Shown: in pieces, positions 26,501-35,666 of the stretch
Layout: each line of letters starts with the position of its first letter
Numbering within the stretch: the first letter of the stretch is position 1
Made by a program: the position numbers and the translations under genes
Notes under the pieces: model-generated
Database searches by the model: none
The model's input: only the letters and a program-made list of their open reading frames with translations
Told to the model about the DNA's origin: nothing
Assembly: GCF_947301925.1 (NCBI RefSeq)
Contig: NZ_CAMYUE010000001.1
Span: 496,001 to 560,000 of the forward strand
Length of the DNA: 64,000 nt
Reading direction: 5' to 3'
Source of the DNA: an uncultured Ruminococcus sp.
Lineage (GTDB): Bacteria; Bacillota; Clostridia; Oscillospirales; Ruminococcaceae

Positions 26501-27871
26501 GTCCACCACCTGAAGGTTCTTCAGCTTCACCGCACCTATCTCGGTGAGCCTGTCGTTGCGGAAGCTGAGGCCTGTGGTCTCAACATCGAATATGATTATC
26601 TCGTCGTCAAAGCTGCGGTCATCGCTGCCGTAGACCACCATATCACGCTGTATATCGTTGACAACATAGGCCTCCATGCCGTATATGACCTTGAAGTTCT
26701 TGGGCATATTGTACATACAGTCGGGGAAGGCCTGCACATTTCCGTGGTCGGTTATGGCCATGGCCTGATGTCCCCACTCCGCAGCCCTGTTTATGAGCTT
26801 TACGGGGTCTGTGACAGCGTCCATTGCTGACATATTGGTATGGCAGTGGAGCTCCACACGCTTTTCGGGATAGTTGTCCGTCTTGGGTATGCGCTTCACC
26901 TTGATAAGAGAATTTGCCGATATAACTATATCCCTTGCATAGGAGTCATAATCCAGCTTTCCCGAGACAAGGAGAGTTGCGCCGCTCTTAACGGAGCCCA
27001 GCTTCATCTCCTCCACCTCTTCGTTCTTGGCAAATATCTTTATCTTCAGCGAGCCGCTGTAGTCCGTAACATCATAGGTGACCACGGTCTTTTCGTTGCG
27101 TACCTCCTTCAGCTCGGAGGCAAACACATCGCCTACCACTACCACCTTTTCGCCAAGCCGCTGTACGGCCTCGCATATGGGTGTGGGCTTTTCGCGGATA
27201 GCTCTGCCCTTGATTATCTCGGCAGACTCCGCATCGAATTCCTTGTCCAGAGCGCCTATATCAATAGTGGCAGTAGGTATGACGGACTTCATCTCCTCTG
27301 CCTTTCTCTCCTCGGCAGACTTCTCGGGTGCCAGCTGATCGCTGTAGTCGGGGAGATCGGCTTCGATACGCTCTATCATTTCGTCGAATTCCTCGCGGCT
27401 GACAGAGCTCTCACCGTCAAGGACGACTTTTATCCTTATGCCGAACTGATTGTATATCATCTGGGAGAAATTGCGGCAGAATGCGAACTTGTCAAGTATA
27501 TCCCTTCCGCCGTGGACTATCCTTATGTTGAGCTCTCCGTCGCTGAGTTTTACCTCAGCGTCGTCGAGGAAACCGTTCACAACAGGGATATCACGCTTCA
27601 GGAGCTTTACCAGCTCGGCGTAGCAGTCCATGCCGAATCTCCCGGAGGGGTATCTGGGAGCAAGCCTCACCTGCTCCACCTTTACAGCTGTTTCCACAGC
27701 CTTTTCAAATGCAAATATATCGTCGCTGGGAACTATACTGTCAAAATGAGCATGGAAGCGTATACTGTCAAGCTTCTCGGTATAGGTCAGCTTGAATATC
27801 TCGCCCTCAAGCAGGCTCTCAGGCAGCTCTGAGGTATATTCCTTCAGAAATTCGGATATCTTTATCTGCAT
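23546..27871 (-). CDS. polC: DNA polymerase III alpha subunit, PolC type
   Basis: 1,441 residues from the ATG at 27871 (GGGGAG 8 bases upstream; a TTG two codons earlier is in frame). Order: N-terminal domains, OB fold, PHP split part (VELHCHTNMSAMDAVTDP), a DEDDh proofreading exonuclease inserted in PHP (FDVETTGLS), a zinc-binding CPNCKHSE / CPDCGKD segment, and the polymerase palm with DKAPDIDLNFSDEYQ. PolC is the leading-strand replicase of low-GC Firmicutes. It closes the pyrH-to-polC run; its stop abuts the his promoter. No fragmentation is seen. Confidence 0.97.
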   Translation of the reverse strand: MQIKISEFLKEYTSELPESLLEGEIFKLTYTEKLDSIRFHAHFDSIVPSDDIFAFEKAVETAVKVEQVRLAPRYPSGRFGMDCYAELVKLLKRDIPVVNGFLDDAEVKLSDGELNIRIVHGGRDILDKFAFCRNFSQMIYNQFGIRIKVVLDGESSVSREEFDEMIERIEADLPDYSDQLAPEKSAEERKAEEMKSVIPTATIDIGALDKEFDAESAEIIKGRAIREKPTPICEAVQRLGEKVVVVGDVFASELKEVRNEKTVVTYDVTDYSGSLKIKIFAKNEEVEEMKLGSVKSGATLLVSGKLDYDSYARDIVISANSLIKVKRIPKTDNYPEKRVELHCHTNMSAMDAVTDPVKLINRAAEWGHQAMAITDHGNVQAFPDCMYNMPKNFKVIYGMEAYVVNDIQRDMVVYGSDDRSFDDEIIIFDVETTGLSFRNDRLTEIGAVKLKNLQVVDSFNTKVNPGFHIPERITELTGISDADVANAPDEAEALRMFMEFCGDKPVLVAHNARYDTNMINQVCKRQDIAFEYTWVDTLVMCQSMLPEMGRHKLNLVAKQLKLGKFDHHRASDDALMLAKIYIELIGRLKTERNFSSVQQLNTLVDEIEKKKLKSYHFIILVRNQAGLKNLYRLVSLSNLEYFYKKPLIPKSKLIEHREGLIYGSACEAGEVFQAMLDIRDQDYIDELAEFYDYLEIQPIGNNGFMVRDGVARDDDELRDFNRYIVGMGDRLGIPTCATCDVHFMDPKDAIYRKIILASMGFKDAEEQAPLYFRTTEEMMAEFEYLGPDKAKEVVITNTNMIADQIEVVRPIPKGTFTPTIEGAEEELVKITHDKAHEIYGDPLPELVDKRLDRELSSIIKHGFSVLYIIAQKLVWNSVENGYLVGSRGSVGSSFVASMAGISEVNPLPPHYVCPNCKHSEFLLDGVYGSGFDLPPKKCPDCGKDMNRDGHDIPFETFLGFDGDKAPDIDLNFSDEYQFWAHRYTEKLFGKSNVFKAGTISVVAEKTAYGYVKKYCEENGITLNNAELSRLAIGCTGIKRTTGQHPGGMVVVPSDYDVYDFTPVQHPADTADSEIITTHFTFNSLHDTILKLDELGHVVPTLYKHLEDLTGIKIKDVPTSDPDVIRMCTNCDVLGVTPEDIYCKTGSLGIPEMGTGFTIQMLLDAKPTKFSDFLQISGLSHGTDVWLGNAKDLIDNGVCTISDVIGTRDSIMTYLLYKGVEPKMAFQIMEWTRKGKAPKQFTPEIIQMLRDHNVPEWYIESCLKIKYMFPKAHAAAYVIAAIKLGWFKLHMPLEYYATYFSVRGEDFDAELAVKGIGAVRAKIEEIKALGNEKSNKESALYDILLITNEMMSRGYEFLPIDLFKSHATDYLVEDGKLRIPFSAMSGVGDNAAKGIYEAVQKGGFMSVEEFQQESGASKTTIDMLKTIGAFGDLPESTQMSFF

Positions 27872-27916
27872 TTGCAAAACTCCCCGTTAAAAATAATCGA
27901 GAATTCTCTCAATAAA

Positions 27917-28954
27917 TTAAAGATTCTCTATCTCAGCAAGAAGCTCTGGGAGGATATCCTCCTCCTTTATCTTCCTGTGAGTACCGTCCTTTTTGAATAT
28001 AACAGCACAGCCGTCGCCGCCTGCAATGCCCACATCGGCTTCGCGAGCCTCTCCGGGACCGTTGACTATACAGCCCATTACCGCAACCGTTATATCCTTG
28101 TCCATGTCCTTTACTGCTTCTTCCACCATTTTTGCGGCCTTTACAAGATCTATCCTCGTTCTGCCGCAGGTGGGACATGAAACTATCCTTACTCCGCCGC
28201 GCTTTCCTATGCTTTTGAGTATATCCTTTGCGGCCGCGATCTCCCTTATGGGATCATCGGTAAGGGAAACTCTTATGGTCTCGCCAATACCGTCGCAGAG
28301 CAGTGAGCCTATTCCCACAGCAGACTTGATAAGTCCCATTCTCTCCGTCCCCGCCTCAGTAACGCCAAGGTGGAGAGGATAGCTGCACTTTTCCGCAGCA
28401 AGTCTGTATGAGGCTATCATTCTGTTTACGTCAGATGACTTTATGGAGATAACGATATCATTGAAGTCGAAATGCTCCAGCATTGCCGCATGGTTAAGGG
28501 CGCTCTCCACAAGAGCCTCGGGAGTGGGCGAGCCGTACTTCGCAAGGAGCTCCTTTTCAAGCGAGCCCGAGTTTACGCCGATGCGTATGGGAAGGTTCCT
28601 TGCACGGCAGGCCTCCACAACGGCCTTTACCCTGTCCATACCGCCGATATTACCGGGGTTTATGCGTATCTTGTCAACTCCTGCCGCGGCAGCTTCGATG
28701 GCAAGCTTGTAATCAAAGTGTATATCCGCCACCAGCGGTATATTTACGGCCTCCTTGATAGCCGGGATCAGCCTTACCGCGTCCATATCGGGGATAGCAG
28801 CGCGTATTATCTCGCAGCCCGCTTTTTCAAGCTCCACCGCCTGCTTTACGCTGCCCTCGATATCGTCCGAGCGCTTATTTAGCATTGACTGTATGTATAT
28901 ATGCTTTCCGTCGAGGACGCAGTCCCCGACCTTTACAGGTCTGACATTTCTCAT
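27917..28954 (-). CDS. ispG: 4-hydroxy-3-methylbut-2-enyl diphosphate synthase
   Basis: 345 residues from the ATG at 28954, preceded by GGAGG at 6 bases; an ATG four codons upstream is less well placed. It is a TIM barrel with a C-terminal [4Fe-4S] domain, whose ligands are in SCPTCGRT (two Cys) and MGCIVNGPGEA. It reduces MEcPP to HMBPP in the non-mevalonate pathway. Ferredoxin or flavodoxin would be the donor. It lies 45 bases before polC, in the same operon as dxr. Confidence 0.95.
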   Translation of the reverse strand: MRNVRPVKVGDCVLDGKHIYIQSMLNKRSDDIEGSVKQAVELEKAGCEIIRAAIPDMDAVRLIPAIKEAVNIPLVADIHFDYKLAIEAAAAGVDKIRINPGNIGGMDRVKAVVEACRARNLPIRIGVNSGSLEKELLAKYGSPTPEALVESALNHAAMLEHFDFNDIVISIKSSDVNRMIASYRLAAEKCSYPLHLGVTEAGTERMGLIKSAVGIGSLLCDGIGETIRVSLTDDPIREIAAAKDILKSIGKRGGVRIVSCPTCGRTRIDLVKAAKMVEEAVKDMDKDITVAVMGCIVNGPGEAREADVGIAGGDGCAVIFKKDGTHRKIKEEDILPELLAEIENL

Positions 28955-28974
28955 AGTATCCTCCATCAGTTGTT

Positions 28975-29889
28975 TTACAGAGTGATCTTCGCCCCGTCCT
29001 CAGTGACCACCGCATCGGGAAATATTTTCCGGAGCTCCTCAGCGTAGACCGAGGGATCCTTTTCGGCAGGGCTGTAATGGGTGAGCCACAGCCGCTTTGC
29101 ATTCGCTTCCTTTGCTATCCTGCAGGCGTCCTGCATGAGCATATGCATCTTCTCGTTCATGGACTCCTTCTTTTCGGGAAGTCCGTACATTCCCTCGCAG
29201 ACGAAAAGGTCGGCGTTTTCGGCAAAGATGAAAATATCGTCAAGGGGCAGTGTATCCGTTGTGTATGTTATCTTCATAGACGGACGCCTGTCCCCTGTTA
29301 CGGCTTCGGGAGGCACTCTCGTACCGTCCTCAAGCACAACCGTCTCTCCGTTGTGAAGCTTCTTCCACAGCTCCACAGGCACGCCTATGGCCCTGGCATT
29401 ATTTGGAAGGAACGGCGGCTTTTTCTTCAGCATAAGGCTGTATCCGAGACAGCTCACCCTGTGTGAGAGGGGCATGGTCCTTACAGACAGCATGGGATCC
29501 ACCATATCAGCTCTGAAGGTGTAGGATATATCATCGGGAAATCCCACAGTCTTCACCTCGTAGGGCAGAGCTCCGCATACGCTCATAAGGCTCTCTACGG
29601 TCTTCAGGCAGCTCTCGGGAGCGGCTATGTACAGCGGCTGCGTCCTTGAACTGTTGCCTATTGAAAGCAGCAGCCCCGGAAGTCCCGCAACGTGATCCGC
29701 ATGGCAGTGAGTTATAAGTATCAGCTCTATCCTGCTCAGCTTCAGTCCGTGCTTTGCTATAGCCACCTGAGTTCCCTCGCCGCAGTCGATAAGCACGGCT
29801 TTTCCGTTATATTCAGCATAAAGGCTTGTGAGGAACCTGTCCTTCAGGGGCATCATTCCTCCTGTGCCGAGAAGGCATATATCAGCCAT
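28975..29889 (-). CDS. rnz: Ribonuclease Z
   Basis: 304 residues, metallo-beta-lactamase fold. The zinc motif THCHADHVAGLPGLL near residue 60 and the later TTDT and LTHYSPAE segments fit tRNase Z. It removes the 3' trailer from tRNA precursors lacking encoded CCA. Its start overlaps the rseP stop by 8 bases, so it is coupled to the envelope genes upstream. Two tRNA-Ser genes nearby encode their own CCA, so they are not obvious substrates. Confidence 0.92.
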   Translation of the reverse strand: MADICLLGTGGMMPLKDRFLTSLYAEYNGKAVLIDCGEGTQVAIAKHGLKLSRIELILITHCHADHVAGLPGLLLSIGNSSRTQPLYIAAPESCLKTVESLMSVCGALPYEVKTVGFPDDISYTFRADMVDPMLSVRTMPLSHRVSCLGYSLMLKKKPPFLPNNARAIGVPVELWKKLHNGETVVLEDGTRVPPEAVTGDRRPSMKITYTTDTLPLDDIFIFAENADLFVCEGMYGLPEKKESMNEKMHMLMQDACRIAKEANAKRLWLTHYSPAEKDPSVYAEELRKIFPDAVVTEDGAKITL

Positions 29890-30955
29890 TTTTTCCTCCT
29901 GCGATAAGTTTGATTATGTCGTTGTATGTTGCAAATATCATTACTCCGAAAAGCAGCACCATTCCTGCAAGGTGGACATATCCCTCATGCTCCGGCTTTA
30001 CGGGCTTGCGGCGGATGAGCTCGATGAAGCAGAACAGCAGTCTGCCGCCGTCCAGTCCGGGAATGGGAAGAAGGTTGAATATGCCTACATTTATGGTTAT
30101 AAGCGCCGTCATATATATGACGTTGAAAACTGCGTCGCCGAAGTTATCCGACTCCTCTGTGGATTCGCTTATAGCGGATACAACGCCCACAGGTCCGGAA
30201 ACGTCGTCCTTCTTCATCTTTCCGGTGAGCATCTGTTTAATTGAAAGGCCAACTATATGAGTCATGGACATGAATACGTCGCCCGAGCCCCTGATAACGG
30301 TCAGCGGCGTCTTTTTCCTGTACTCAACGGAGAAATCAACGACTCCGCCCTCCTCGGTATTCTTGCGGAATACAACATCGTCAAGCTTTATGCGCTTTCC
30401 GTCACGCTTGACAACTACCGTATGACCCGAATCGGGGTCAAAGGTCTCGAAGACGTAATTGAGATCAAGGGTACTGTATATCCTTGTGCCGTCTATGGAT
30501 ACGAACCTGTCCTCATGGCGCAGGCCCGAAGCATAGCTCTCGGCGTAGTATGTGACTGTACCGTCTTCGGCGCGGACTCCGCTGAAGCCGCTGATGTTCG
30601 TAGTGGGAACTCCGTCCATCATGCTCACAAGTATGATAAGCATTACGAAGCCAAGCACGAAATTCATTCCTGCGCCCGCAACGAGCACGAGTATACGTTT
30701 GCCAAGCTTGGCATTGCGGAAGCTTCGGGGGTCACTGTTGGTGGAATCCTCTCCCTCCATGGCGCAGTAGCCGCCTACGGGAAGGAGCCTCAGCGAGTAT
30801 TTGGTCTCGCCCTTTGACTTCTGGAGCAGCTTGGGTCCCATACCCACCGAAAACTCCAGCACCTTTATACCGCTGAGCTTTGCACAGATGAAGTGGCCGA
30901 ACTCATGTACCGTAACGATAAGTCCGAAAATCAGTATTGCGATCAAAATGCCCAT
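29882..30955 (-). CDS. rseP: Site-2 zinc metalloprotease RseP
   Basis: 357 residues. HEFGH near the N-terminus is the zinc site in the first membrane helix. A PDZ domain (about 110-210) follows, and the second catalytic element is in LLPIPGLDGGRLL. It cuts transmembrane segments of anti-sigma factors and leftover signal peptides. It lies between dxr and rnz. The ECF sigma/anti-sigma-like pair near 37-39 kb is a possible client, by inference only. Confidence 0.94.
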   Translation of the reverse strand: MGILIAILIFGLIVTVHEFGHFICAKLSGIKVLEFSVGMGPKLLQKSKGETKYSLRLLPVGGYCAMEGEDSTNSDPRSFRNAKLGKRILVLVAGAGMNFVLGFVMLIILVSMMDGVPTTNISGFSGVRAEDGTVTYYAESYASGLRHEDRFVSIDGTRIYSTLDLNYVFETFDPDSGHTVVVKRDGKRIKLDDVVFRKNTEEGGVVDFSVEYRKKTPLTVIRGSGDVFMSMTHIVGLSIKQMLTGKMKKDDVSGPVGVVSAISESTEESDNFGDAVFNVIYMTALITINVGIFNLLPIPGLDGGRLLFCFIELIRRKPVKPEHEGYVHLAGMVLLFGVMIFATYNDIIKLIAGGKNG

Positions 30956-30984
30956 TTGTTATTTTCCTTTCTTACTACAGAAGC

Positions 30985-32136
30985 TTAGTTTGCAGCTATG
31001 CGCTCCCTGACATACTCTCTTGCAGCCTTGTCAGCCTTCATTACGTCGTCGTAGCTCTTTATCTCCGACGGTGCGAAATGCTCAAGCACAGAAGAAACGG
31101 TCTCTCCGATATCTATGAACTCCGTCTCATCGTGGAGGAAGGCCTTTACAGCCTCCTCATTGGCCGAATTCACAAGGCAGGGATATGCTCCGCCGCGCTT
31201 TATGGCCTCTATAGCTGCCGACAGACACTTGAAGGTATCGTAGTCCGGCTTCTCAAAGGTCAGCCTGCCGTAATCCGTAAGCGAGAGACGTCCCGTGGGA
31301 CAGCTCATACGCTCCGGATAGAGAAGGGCATACTGTATGGGTATCTTCATATCGGGAACGCCCAGCTGTGCAATGACGGAATAGTCATTGTACTCCACGG
31401 CAGAATGTACAACGCTCTGACGGTGGACAACTATCTCTATCTGCTCAGGAGCAAGGTCAAAAAGCCATTTTGCTTCGATGAATTCCAGTCCCTTATTCAT
31501 AAGTGTAGCAGAGTCGATGGTTATTTTATTCCCCATGTCCCAGTTGGGGTGGTGAAGCGCCTGAGCCTTTGTGACGGTTTTCAACTCATCGTAGCTCCTT
31601 CCGAAGAATGGACCGCCCGAAGCAGTAAGGATTATCTTGCTGAGCTGCGAGCGCTTATTGCCCTGTAAGCACTGGAATATAGCGGAATGCTCGCTGTCAA
31701 CCGGGTATATCCTCACGCCCCTGTCGGAAGCCGCCTTCATTACCAGCTCGCCGCCTGCCACAAGAGTCTCCTTGTTGGCAAGGGCGATGTCCTTGCCTGC
31801 GGATATAGCCGTAAGAGTGGGAAGAAGTCCCACCATGCCCACAACGGAATTAAGTATTATATCGGCCTCGTCCAGAGAGGCAAGTGTACAGAGCCCCTCC
31901 ATGCCTGTGAGGAGCTTGACGTCCAGATCGCCTATCCTGCTTTTCAGGTCGCTGTACTTATCCTCATTGTATATGCAGGCGTATGCAGGGCGGAATTTCC
32001 TTATCTGCTGCTCCAGCGCCTCCACGCTGCTGTGGGCGGCAAGAGCCGCTACCTTCAGTCCGTGCTTCTCGCAGACCTCCAGCGACTGAGTGCCTATGGA
32101 ACCTGTGGAGCCGAGTATCGACACCGTTTTATTCAT
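30985..32136 (-). CDS. dxr: 1-deoxy-D-xylulose 5-phosphate reductoisomerase
   Basis: 383 residues. The Rossmann start VSILGSTGSIGTQSLEV binds NADPH. The metal and substrate residues fall in DSEHSAIFQ and in the MNKGLEFIEA segment. It converts DXP to MEP, the first committed step of the MEP pathway. It lies 94 bases after cdsA, the widest gap in this run. Confidence 0.96.
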   Translation of the reverse strand: MNKTVSILGSTGSIGTQSLEVCEKHGLKVAALAAHSSVEALEQQIRKFRPAYACIYNEDKYSDLKSRIGDLDVKLLTGMEGLCTLASLDEADIILNSVVGMVGLLPTLTAISAGKDIALANKETLVAGGELVMKAASDRGVRIYPVDSEHSAIFQCLQGNKRSQLSKIILTASGGPFFGRSYDELKTVTKAQALHHPNWDMGNKITIDSATLMNKGLEFIEAKWLFDLAPEQIEIVVHRQSVVHSAVEYNDYSVIAQLGVPDMKIPIQYALLYPERMSCPTGRLSLTDYGRLTFEKPDYDTFKCLSAAIEAIKRGGAYPCLVNSANEEAVKAFLHDETEFIDIGETVSSVLEHFAPSEIKSYDDVMKADKAAREYVRERIAAN

Positions 32137-32198
32137 TATATTTTCCCCTTTTCATGGAAATTACTTTAATATCCAAAGTCCTTTATAAAATGCGAAAG

Positions 32199-32218
32199 GG
32201 ACTATCCGTGAATAGTCC
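32199..32218. other. Hairpin in the cdsA-dxr gap
   Basis: GGACTAT and ATAGTCC form a 7-8 bp stem. On the minus strand it is followed only by a weak, broken T-rich stretch, so it may partly attenuate or stabilise the mRNA. No clear promoter was found for dxr. Confidence 0.35.
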
Positions 32219-32230
32219 GTTTCAGAAATA

Positions 32231-33109
32231 TCACTGTACGCCGAATAAGGCGATGAATGCATAAAATGTAGGCAGCACGAAAAGAACGCTGTCAAAGCGA
32301 TCCATAAGTCCGCCGTGTCCGGGCATTATCTTTCCGTAGTCCTTGAAGCCTATCTGACGCTTTACCATAGATGCGGAAAGGTCTCCCACAGTACCGATAA
32401 CTGCGCAGACTATGCCTGTAGCGCAGGCGATGACAGCTCTTTTTGCTGTGAAGCCGTAGTATACGGAAAATGCCACTGTGTAGACTATAGCAGTTGTAAG
32501 TATACCGCCGACAAGTCCCTCGATAGTCTTCTTGGGACTTATCTCGGGGCAGAGCTTATGCTTGCCGATAGCAACTCCCGTGAAATATGCTCCCGTATCT
32601 GCTATCCATGCGCCGCACAGACCCATAATGAGCAGGAAAAGTCCGCTTTCAGGGTCAAAGCGCTCGATACGTATCATAGTAGTCATAGCCTGGGGCACAA
32701 GTATCATCACAGCAAGTACAAAGAATACCTGCTCGTAGCGTATCTCCTTGTGCTTTCTAAGCCATGTAACGAAAACAACGAATGAACAGAGAAGCACTGC
32801 CGCAAATACATACATATCGTATTCATGGGCAAACCGAAGATTACGGAATTCGTAGCCTGCTCCCTCATAGCCTCCCATAAGGTAAAGCTTTGTCATTATG
32901 CCGTAAAGTACAGGCACAGCTATTCCGCAGGCCTCTGCCGCTAAGAGTATAGGCAGACACTTGTGGAGCTTCACTGCGCGGAGAAGCTCAAAAAGCATTA
33001 CTGCTATGATAGCCGCAACTGCAATGGGCAGAACTATAGTGTCATGGAAGAACAGAACCGCGCCCAGAAGTACAACGCCTACAGCGCCCGAAATGATTCG
33101 TGTAAGCAT
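32231..33109 (-). CDS. cdsA: Phosphatidate cytidylyltransferase
   Basis: 292 residues with about eight membrane segments. The family signature is near the C-terminus, SASMVKRQIGFKDYG followed by MPGHGGLMDRFDS. It makes CDP-diacylglycerol, the precursor of phosphatidylglycerol and cardiolipin. Its start shares one base with the uppS stop, and this overlap is common in Firmicutes. Confidence 0.95.
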   Translation of the reverse strand: MLTRIISGAVGVVLLGAVLFFHDTIVLPIAVAAIIAVMLFELLRAVKLHKCLPILLAAEACGIAVPVLYGIMTKLYLMGGYEGAGYEFRNLRFAHEYDMYVFAAVLLCSFVVFVTWLRKHKEIRYEQVFFVLAVMILVPQAMTTMIRIERFDPESGLFLLIMGLCGAWIADTGAYFTGVAIGKHKLCPEISPKKTIEGLVGGILTTAIVYTVAFSVYYGFTAKRAVIACATGIVCAVIGTVGDLSASMVKRQIGFKDYGKIMPGHGGLMDRFDSVLFVLPTFYAFIALFGVQ

Positions 33110-33849
33110 CAGACACCTCCGAAGCGGCGGTGTCTTCCGTCGAAATCGATAAGAGCCTTGTCAAGCTCAGCGGGAGTAAAATCAGGCCAGAGAATGTCCG
33201 TAAAGTAGTACTCCGCATAAGCGCACTGCCAGATAAGATAGTTTGAAAGTCTCAGCTCGCCGCTGGGACGGATAACCAGATCCACATCGGGGATACCCTT
33301 TGTGTAGAGCTCGTTAGATATGGACTGCTCGTTGATATCCTCGGGACGAATCTCTCCGTTGACAGCCTTCTGCGCAAGTATCCTTGCAGCATGAGCTATC
33401 TCGTCACGTCCGCCGTAGTTTACGGCCATCATAAGAGTCATCTCGTCATACTTTGCAGTGTCCTCCTCCAGTTTGATCATCTTCTCCTGAAGATCCTCGT
33501 CAAAGGCGCTCTTGTCGCCCAGGAAAACCATTCGCGTATTCTCGCTGAGGAAGTTCCTTACGTCAACGATGTAATCACGGAAGAGCTCCATGATGGTACT
33601 GACCTCGTCTGAGGGACGCTGCCAGTTCTCTGTGGAAAAAGCATAGAAGCTGATGTTCTTCAGTCCGATGTCCTTGCAGTAGCGGACGATCTTCTTGAAG
33701 TTCTTGGCGCCCTCGCGGTGTCCGAAGGAACGGGGCAGACCGCGCTTCTTAGCCCATCTGCCGTTTCCGTCCATGATGAAGCCGACGTGCTCGGGAAGCT
33801 TCTCGGGCAGCGTCAGCTCAGATTTTTCCTTTTTTCCGAATAATGCCAT
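33109..33849 (-). CDS. uppS: Undecaprenyl diphosphate synthase (isoprenyl transferase)
   Basis: 246 residues. The cis-prenyltransferase signature HVGFIMDGNGRWAKKRGL holds the catalytic Asp, and RPSGELRLSNYLIWQ binds the pyrophosphate. It makes the C55 lipid carrier for peptidoglycan and wall polymers. It lies 10 bases after frr and overlaps cdsA by one base. Confidence 0.96.
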   Translation of the reverse strand: MALFGKKEKSELTLPEKLPEHVGFIMDGNGRWAKKRGLPRSFGHREGAKNFKKIVRYCKDIGLKNISFYAFSTENWQRPSDEVSTIMELFRDYIVDVRNFLSENTRMVFLGDKSAFDEDLQEKMIKLEEDTAKYDEMTLMMAVNYGGRDEIAHAARILAQKAVNGEIRPEDINEQSISNELYTKGIPDVDLVIRPSGELRLSNYLIWQCAYAEYYFTDILWPDFTPAELDKALIDFDGRHRRFGGV

Positions 33850-33859
33850 ATTTCACCAA

Positions 33860-34414
33860 TTATACAGTCATGATCTCTTTTTCTTTGTCTGCTACCATCT
33901 TGTCAACGTCAGCACACATCTTGTCGGTGAGATCCTGAACCTTCTTCTCACAGTCCTTCAGATCGTCCTCTGTGATCTCGGAATTCTTCTTCATAGCCTT
34001 GTACTTTTCCATGGTATCACGTCTGACAGAGCGGACTGTAACCTTGCACTCCTCTCCGTATTTCTTGATGTTCTTGCAGAGCTCCTTACGGCGGTCCTCA
34101 GTGAGCTGAGGGAAAGCAAGACGGATAACGTTTCCGTCGTTTACGGGCTGGATACCGATATCTGAAGCCTGGATAGCCTTCTCGATAAGCTTGAGAGTGG
34201 ACTTGTCCCAGGGCTGGATAACAAGTATTCTTGCCTCTGATACGGAGATAGCTGCCATCTGGTTAACGGGAGTAGCTGCTCCGTAATAATCTACCATTAC
34301 CTTGTCAAGAACGGCAGGATTTGCTCTTCCTGCACGGATAGAAGCGAATTCGTTTCCGAGAGCGTTGAGGCTCTTGTTCATTTTTTCCTTTGCGTTATTA
34401 AGCGTTTCTTTCAT
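33860..34414 (-). CDS. frr: Ribosome recycling factor
   Basis: 184 residues of the usual length. It shows the RAGRANPAVLDKV segment and the conserved C-terminal coiled region. It splits post-termination ribosomes together with EF-G. It sits 30 bases after pyrH, the usual order. Confidence 0.97.
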   Translation of the reverse strand: MKETLNNAKEKMNKSLNALGNEFASIRAGRANPAVLDKVMVDYYGAATPVNQMAAISVSEARILVIQPWDKSTLKLIEKAIQASDIGIQPVNDGNVIRLAFPQLTEDRRKELCKNIKKYGEECKVTVRSVRRDTMEKYKAMKKNSEITEDDLKDCEKKVQDLTDKMCADVDKMVADKEKEIMTV

Positions 34415-34444
34415 TACTGTAACATTCCTTTCAATTTAAATATA

Positions 34445-35155
34445 TCAGTCCTCTGACACAACTGTGCCGATATCTGCGCCCATTACGGCGTCATATATAT
34501 TGTCGGGACGGCTGAGATCGAATACCAGCATCTTCATATGATTGTCGCGGCACATTGCGGCAGCTGTGCTGTCCATCACGCCGAGATCTTCGCCGATGAC
34601 CTGCGAGAAGCTGAGGGTATCGTACTTCTTAGCGTCATCATATTTGTGGGGATCCTTATCATATACGCCGTCAACGAGAGTTGCTTTGAGAAGGATATCT
34701 GCCTCGATCTCTACGGAACGGAGAGCTGCGGCAGTATCTGTGGAGAAGAAGGGATTTCCAGTACCGCATCCGAAGATGACGATCCTGCCCTTGTCAAGGT
34801 GCCTTACGGCTCTGTTGCGGATGTAGGGCTCAGCTATAGCCGACATCTGGAGCGCTGTCTGTACTCTTACAACGCAGCCGAGGGATTCAAGTACATCAGC
34901 AAGTGCAAGCGCGTTCATAGTAGTTGCCAGCATACCGATGTGGTCTGCGCGGGTCCTGTCCATAGCTCCGCTTGAACGTCCTCTCCAGAAGTTGCCTCCG
35001 CCTACAACGACAGCTACCTGTACGCCTGCGTCAGAGCACTTTTTTATGCTTTTGCAGATCTCTGTGACTACATCGTAATTGAGTCCTGTCTTCTTGTCGC
35101 CTGCAAGAGCCTCGCCGCTGACCTTTAATAAGATTCTTTTATACTTTGGTTCCAT
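34445..35155 (-). CDS. pyrH: UMP kinase
   Basis: 236 residues of the amino-acid-kinase fold. The start [14 protein letters not shown] binds phosphates, and GGGNFWRG and [15 protein letters not shown] are family segments. It phosphorylates UMP to UDP. It opens the run to polC from a good promoter. In many Firmicutes it follows rpsB-tsf; here the upstream neighbour is the tRNA promoter region and tsf lies about 28 kb away. Confidence 0.97.
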   Translation of the reverse strand: MEPKYKRILLKVSGEALAGDKKTGLNYDVVTEICKSIKKCSDAGVQVAVVVGGGNFWRGRSSGAMDRTRADHIGMLATTMNALALADVLESLGCVVRVQTALQMSAIAEPYIRNRAVRHLDKGRIVIFGCGTGNPFFSTDTAAALRSVEIEADILLKATLVDGVYDKDPHKYDDAKKYDTLSFSQVIGEDLGVMDSTAAAMCRDNHMKMLVFDLSRPDNIYDAVMGADIGTVVSED

Positions 35156-35189
35156 ATAAGCACCTCACAAAAAAATATATCTATAGTTT

Positions 35190-35218
35190 ATTTTACACTA
35201 ATTTCAATGATATGTAAA
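35190..35218 (-). promoter_or_regulatory. Promoter for pyrH and the following operon
   Basis: TTTACA, 17 bases, TAAAAT on the minus strand. The leader is about 35 nt. Confidence 0.65.
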
Positions 35219-35365
35219 GTATATTTTCCGAAAAAACAAGAAAAAAATTCAGATTTCTTCCGCATTTCCCGATAAAACAGAATACTGCGGACCGCCTGTG
35301 CCCAATATCGTCACATTCAACAAAAATGTTGATAATTTATTGTGATCATCCGTTTTGTTTTTTTC

Positions 35366-35394
35366 TTGACATCTACTGCTCGCTGTGGTATAAT
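35366..35394 (+). promoter_or_regulatory. Consensus promoter for the tRNA-Ser pair
   Basis: TTGACA, 17 bases, TATAAT, with TGTGG directly before the -10 box: a full-consensus extended promoter, as expected for stable RNA. Confidence 0.9.
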
Positions 35395-35424
35395 ATAAAA
35401 GCTGATTAATTCGGCAGTAAAAAT

Positions 35425-35513
35425 GGAGAGGTATCGAAGCGGTCATAACGAGGCGGTCTTGAAAACCGTTTGACTTAACGGTCACGTGGGTTCGAATCCC
35501 ACCCTCTCCGCCA
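35425..35513 (+). tRNA. tRNA-Ser (anticodon TGA)
   Basis: An 89-base class II tRNA. The acceptor arms GGAGAGG and CCTCTCC pair fully; discriminator G and encoded CCA follow. The anticodon loop is CTTGAAA. A long variable arm and GTTCGAATCC T-loop are present. Confidence 0.97.
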
Positions 35514-35548
35514 TTATTTTTTATCGGTGGGCTTTCGCTCGTCGGTTT

Positions 35549-35638
35549 GCGGATTTACCCAAGTGGTGAAGGGGCTCCCCTGCTAAGGGAGTAGGTCGGG
35601 AAACCGGCGCGAGAGTTCAAATCTCTCAATCCGCGCCA
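35549..35638 (+). tRNA. tRNA-Ser (anticodon GCT)
   Basis: A 90-base class II tRNA. The acceptor arms GCGGATT and AATCCGC pair fully; discriminator G and encoded CCA follow. The anticodon loop is CTGCTAA. It lies 35 bases after the first tRNA-Ser, in the same transcript. Confidence 0.97.
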
Positions 35639-35666
35639 GACCTGTATCATTGATACAGGTCTTTTT
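35639..35666 (+). terminator. Terminator of the tRNA-Ser operon
   Basis: GACCTGTATCA and TGATACAGGTC form an 11-bp stem with a minimal loop, followed by five Ts. It begins one base after the tRNA CCA. Confidence 0.9.
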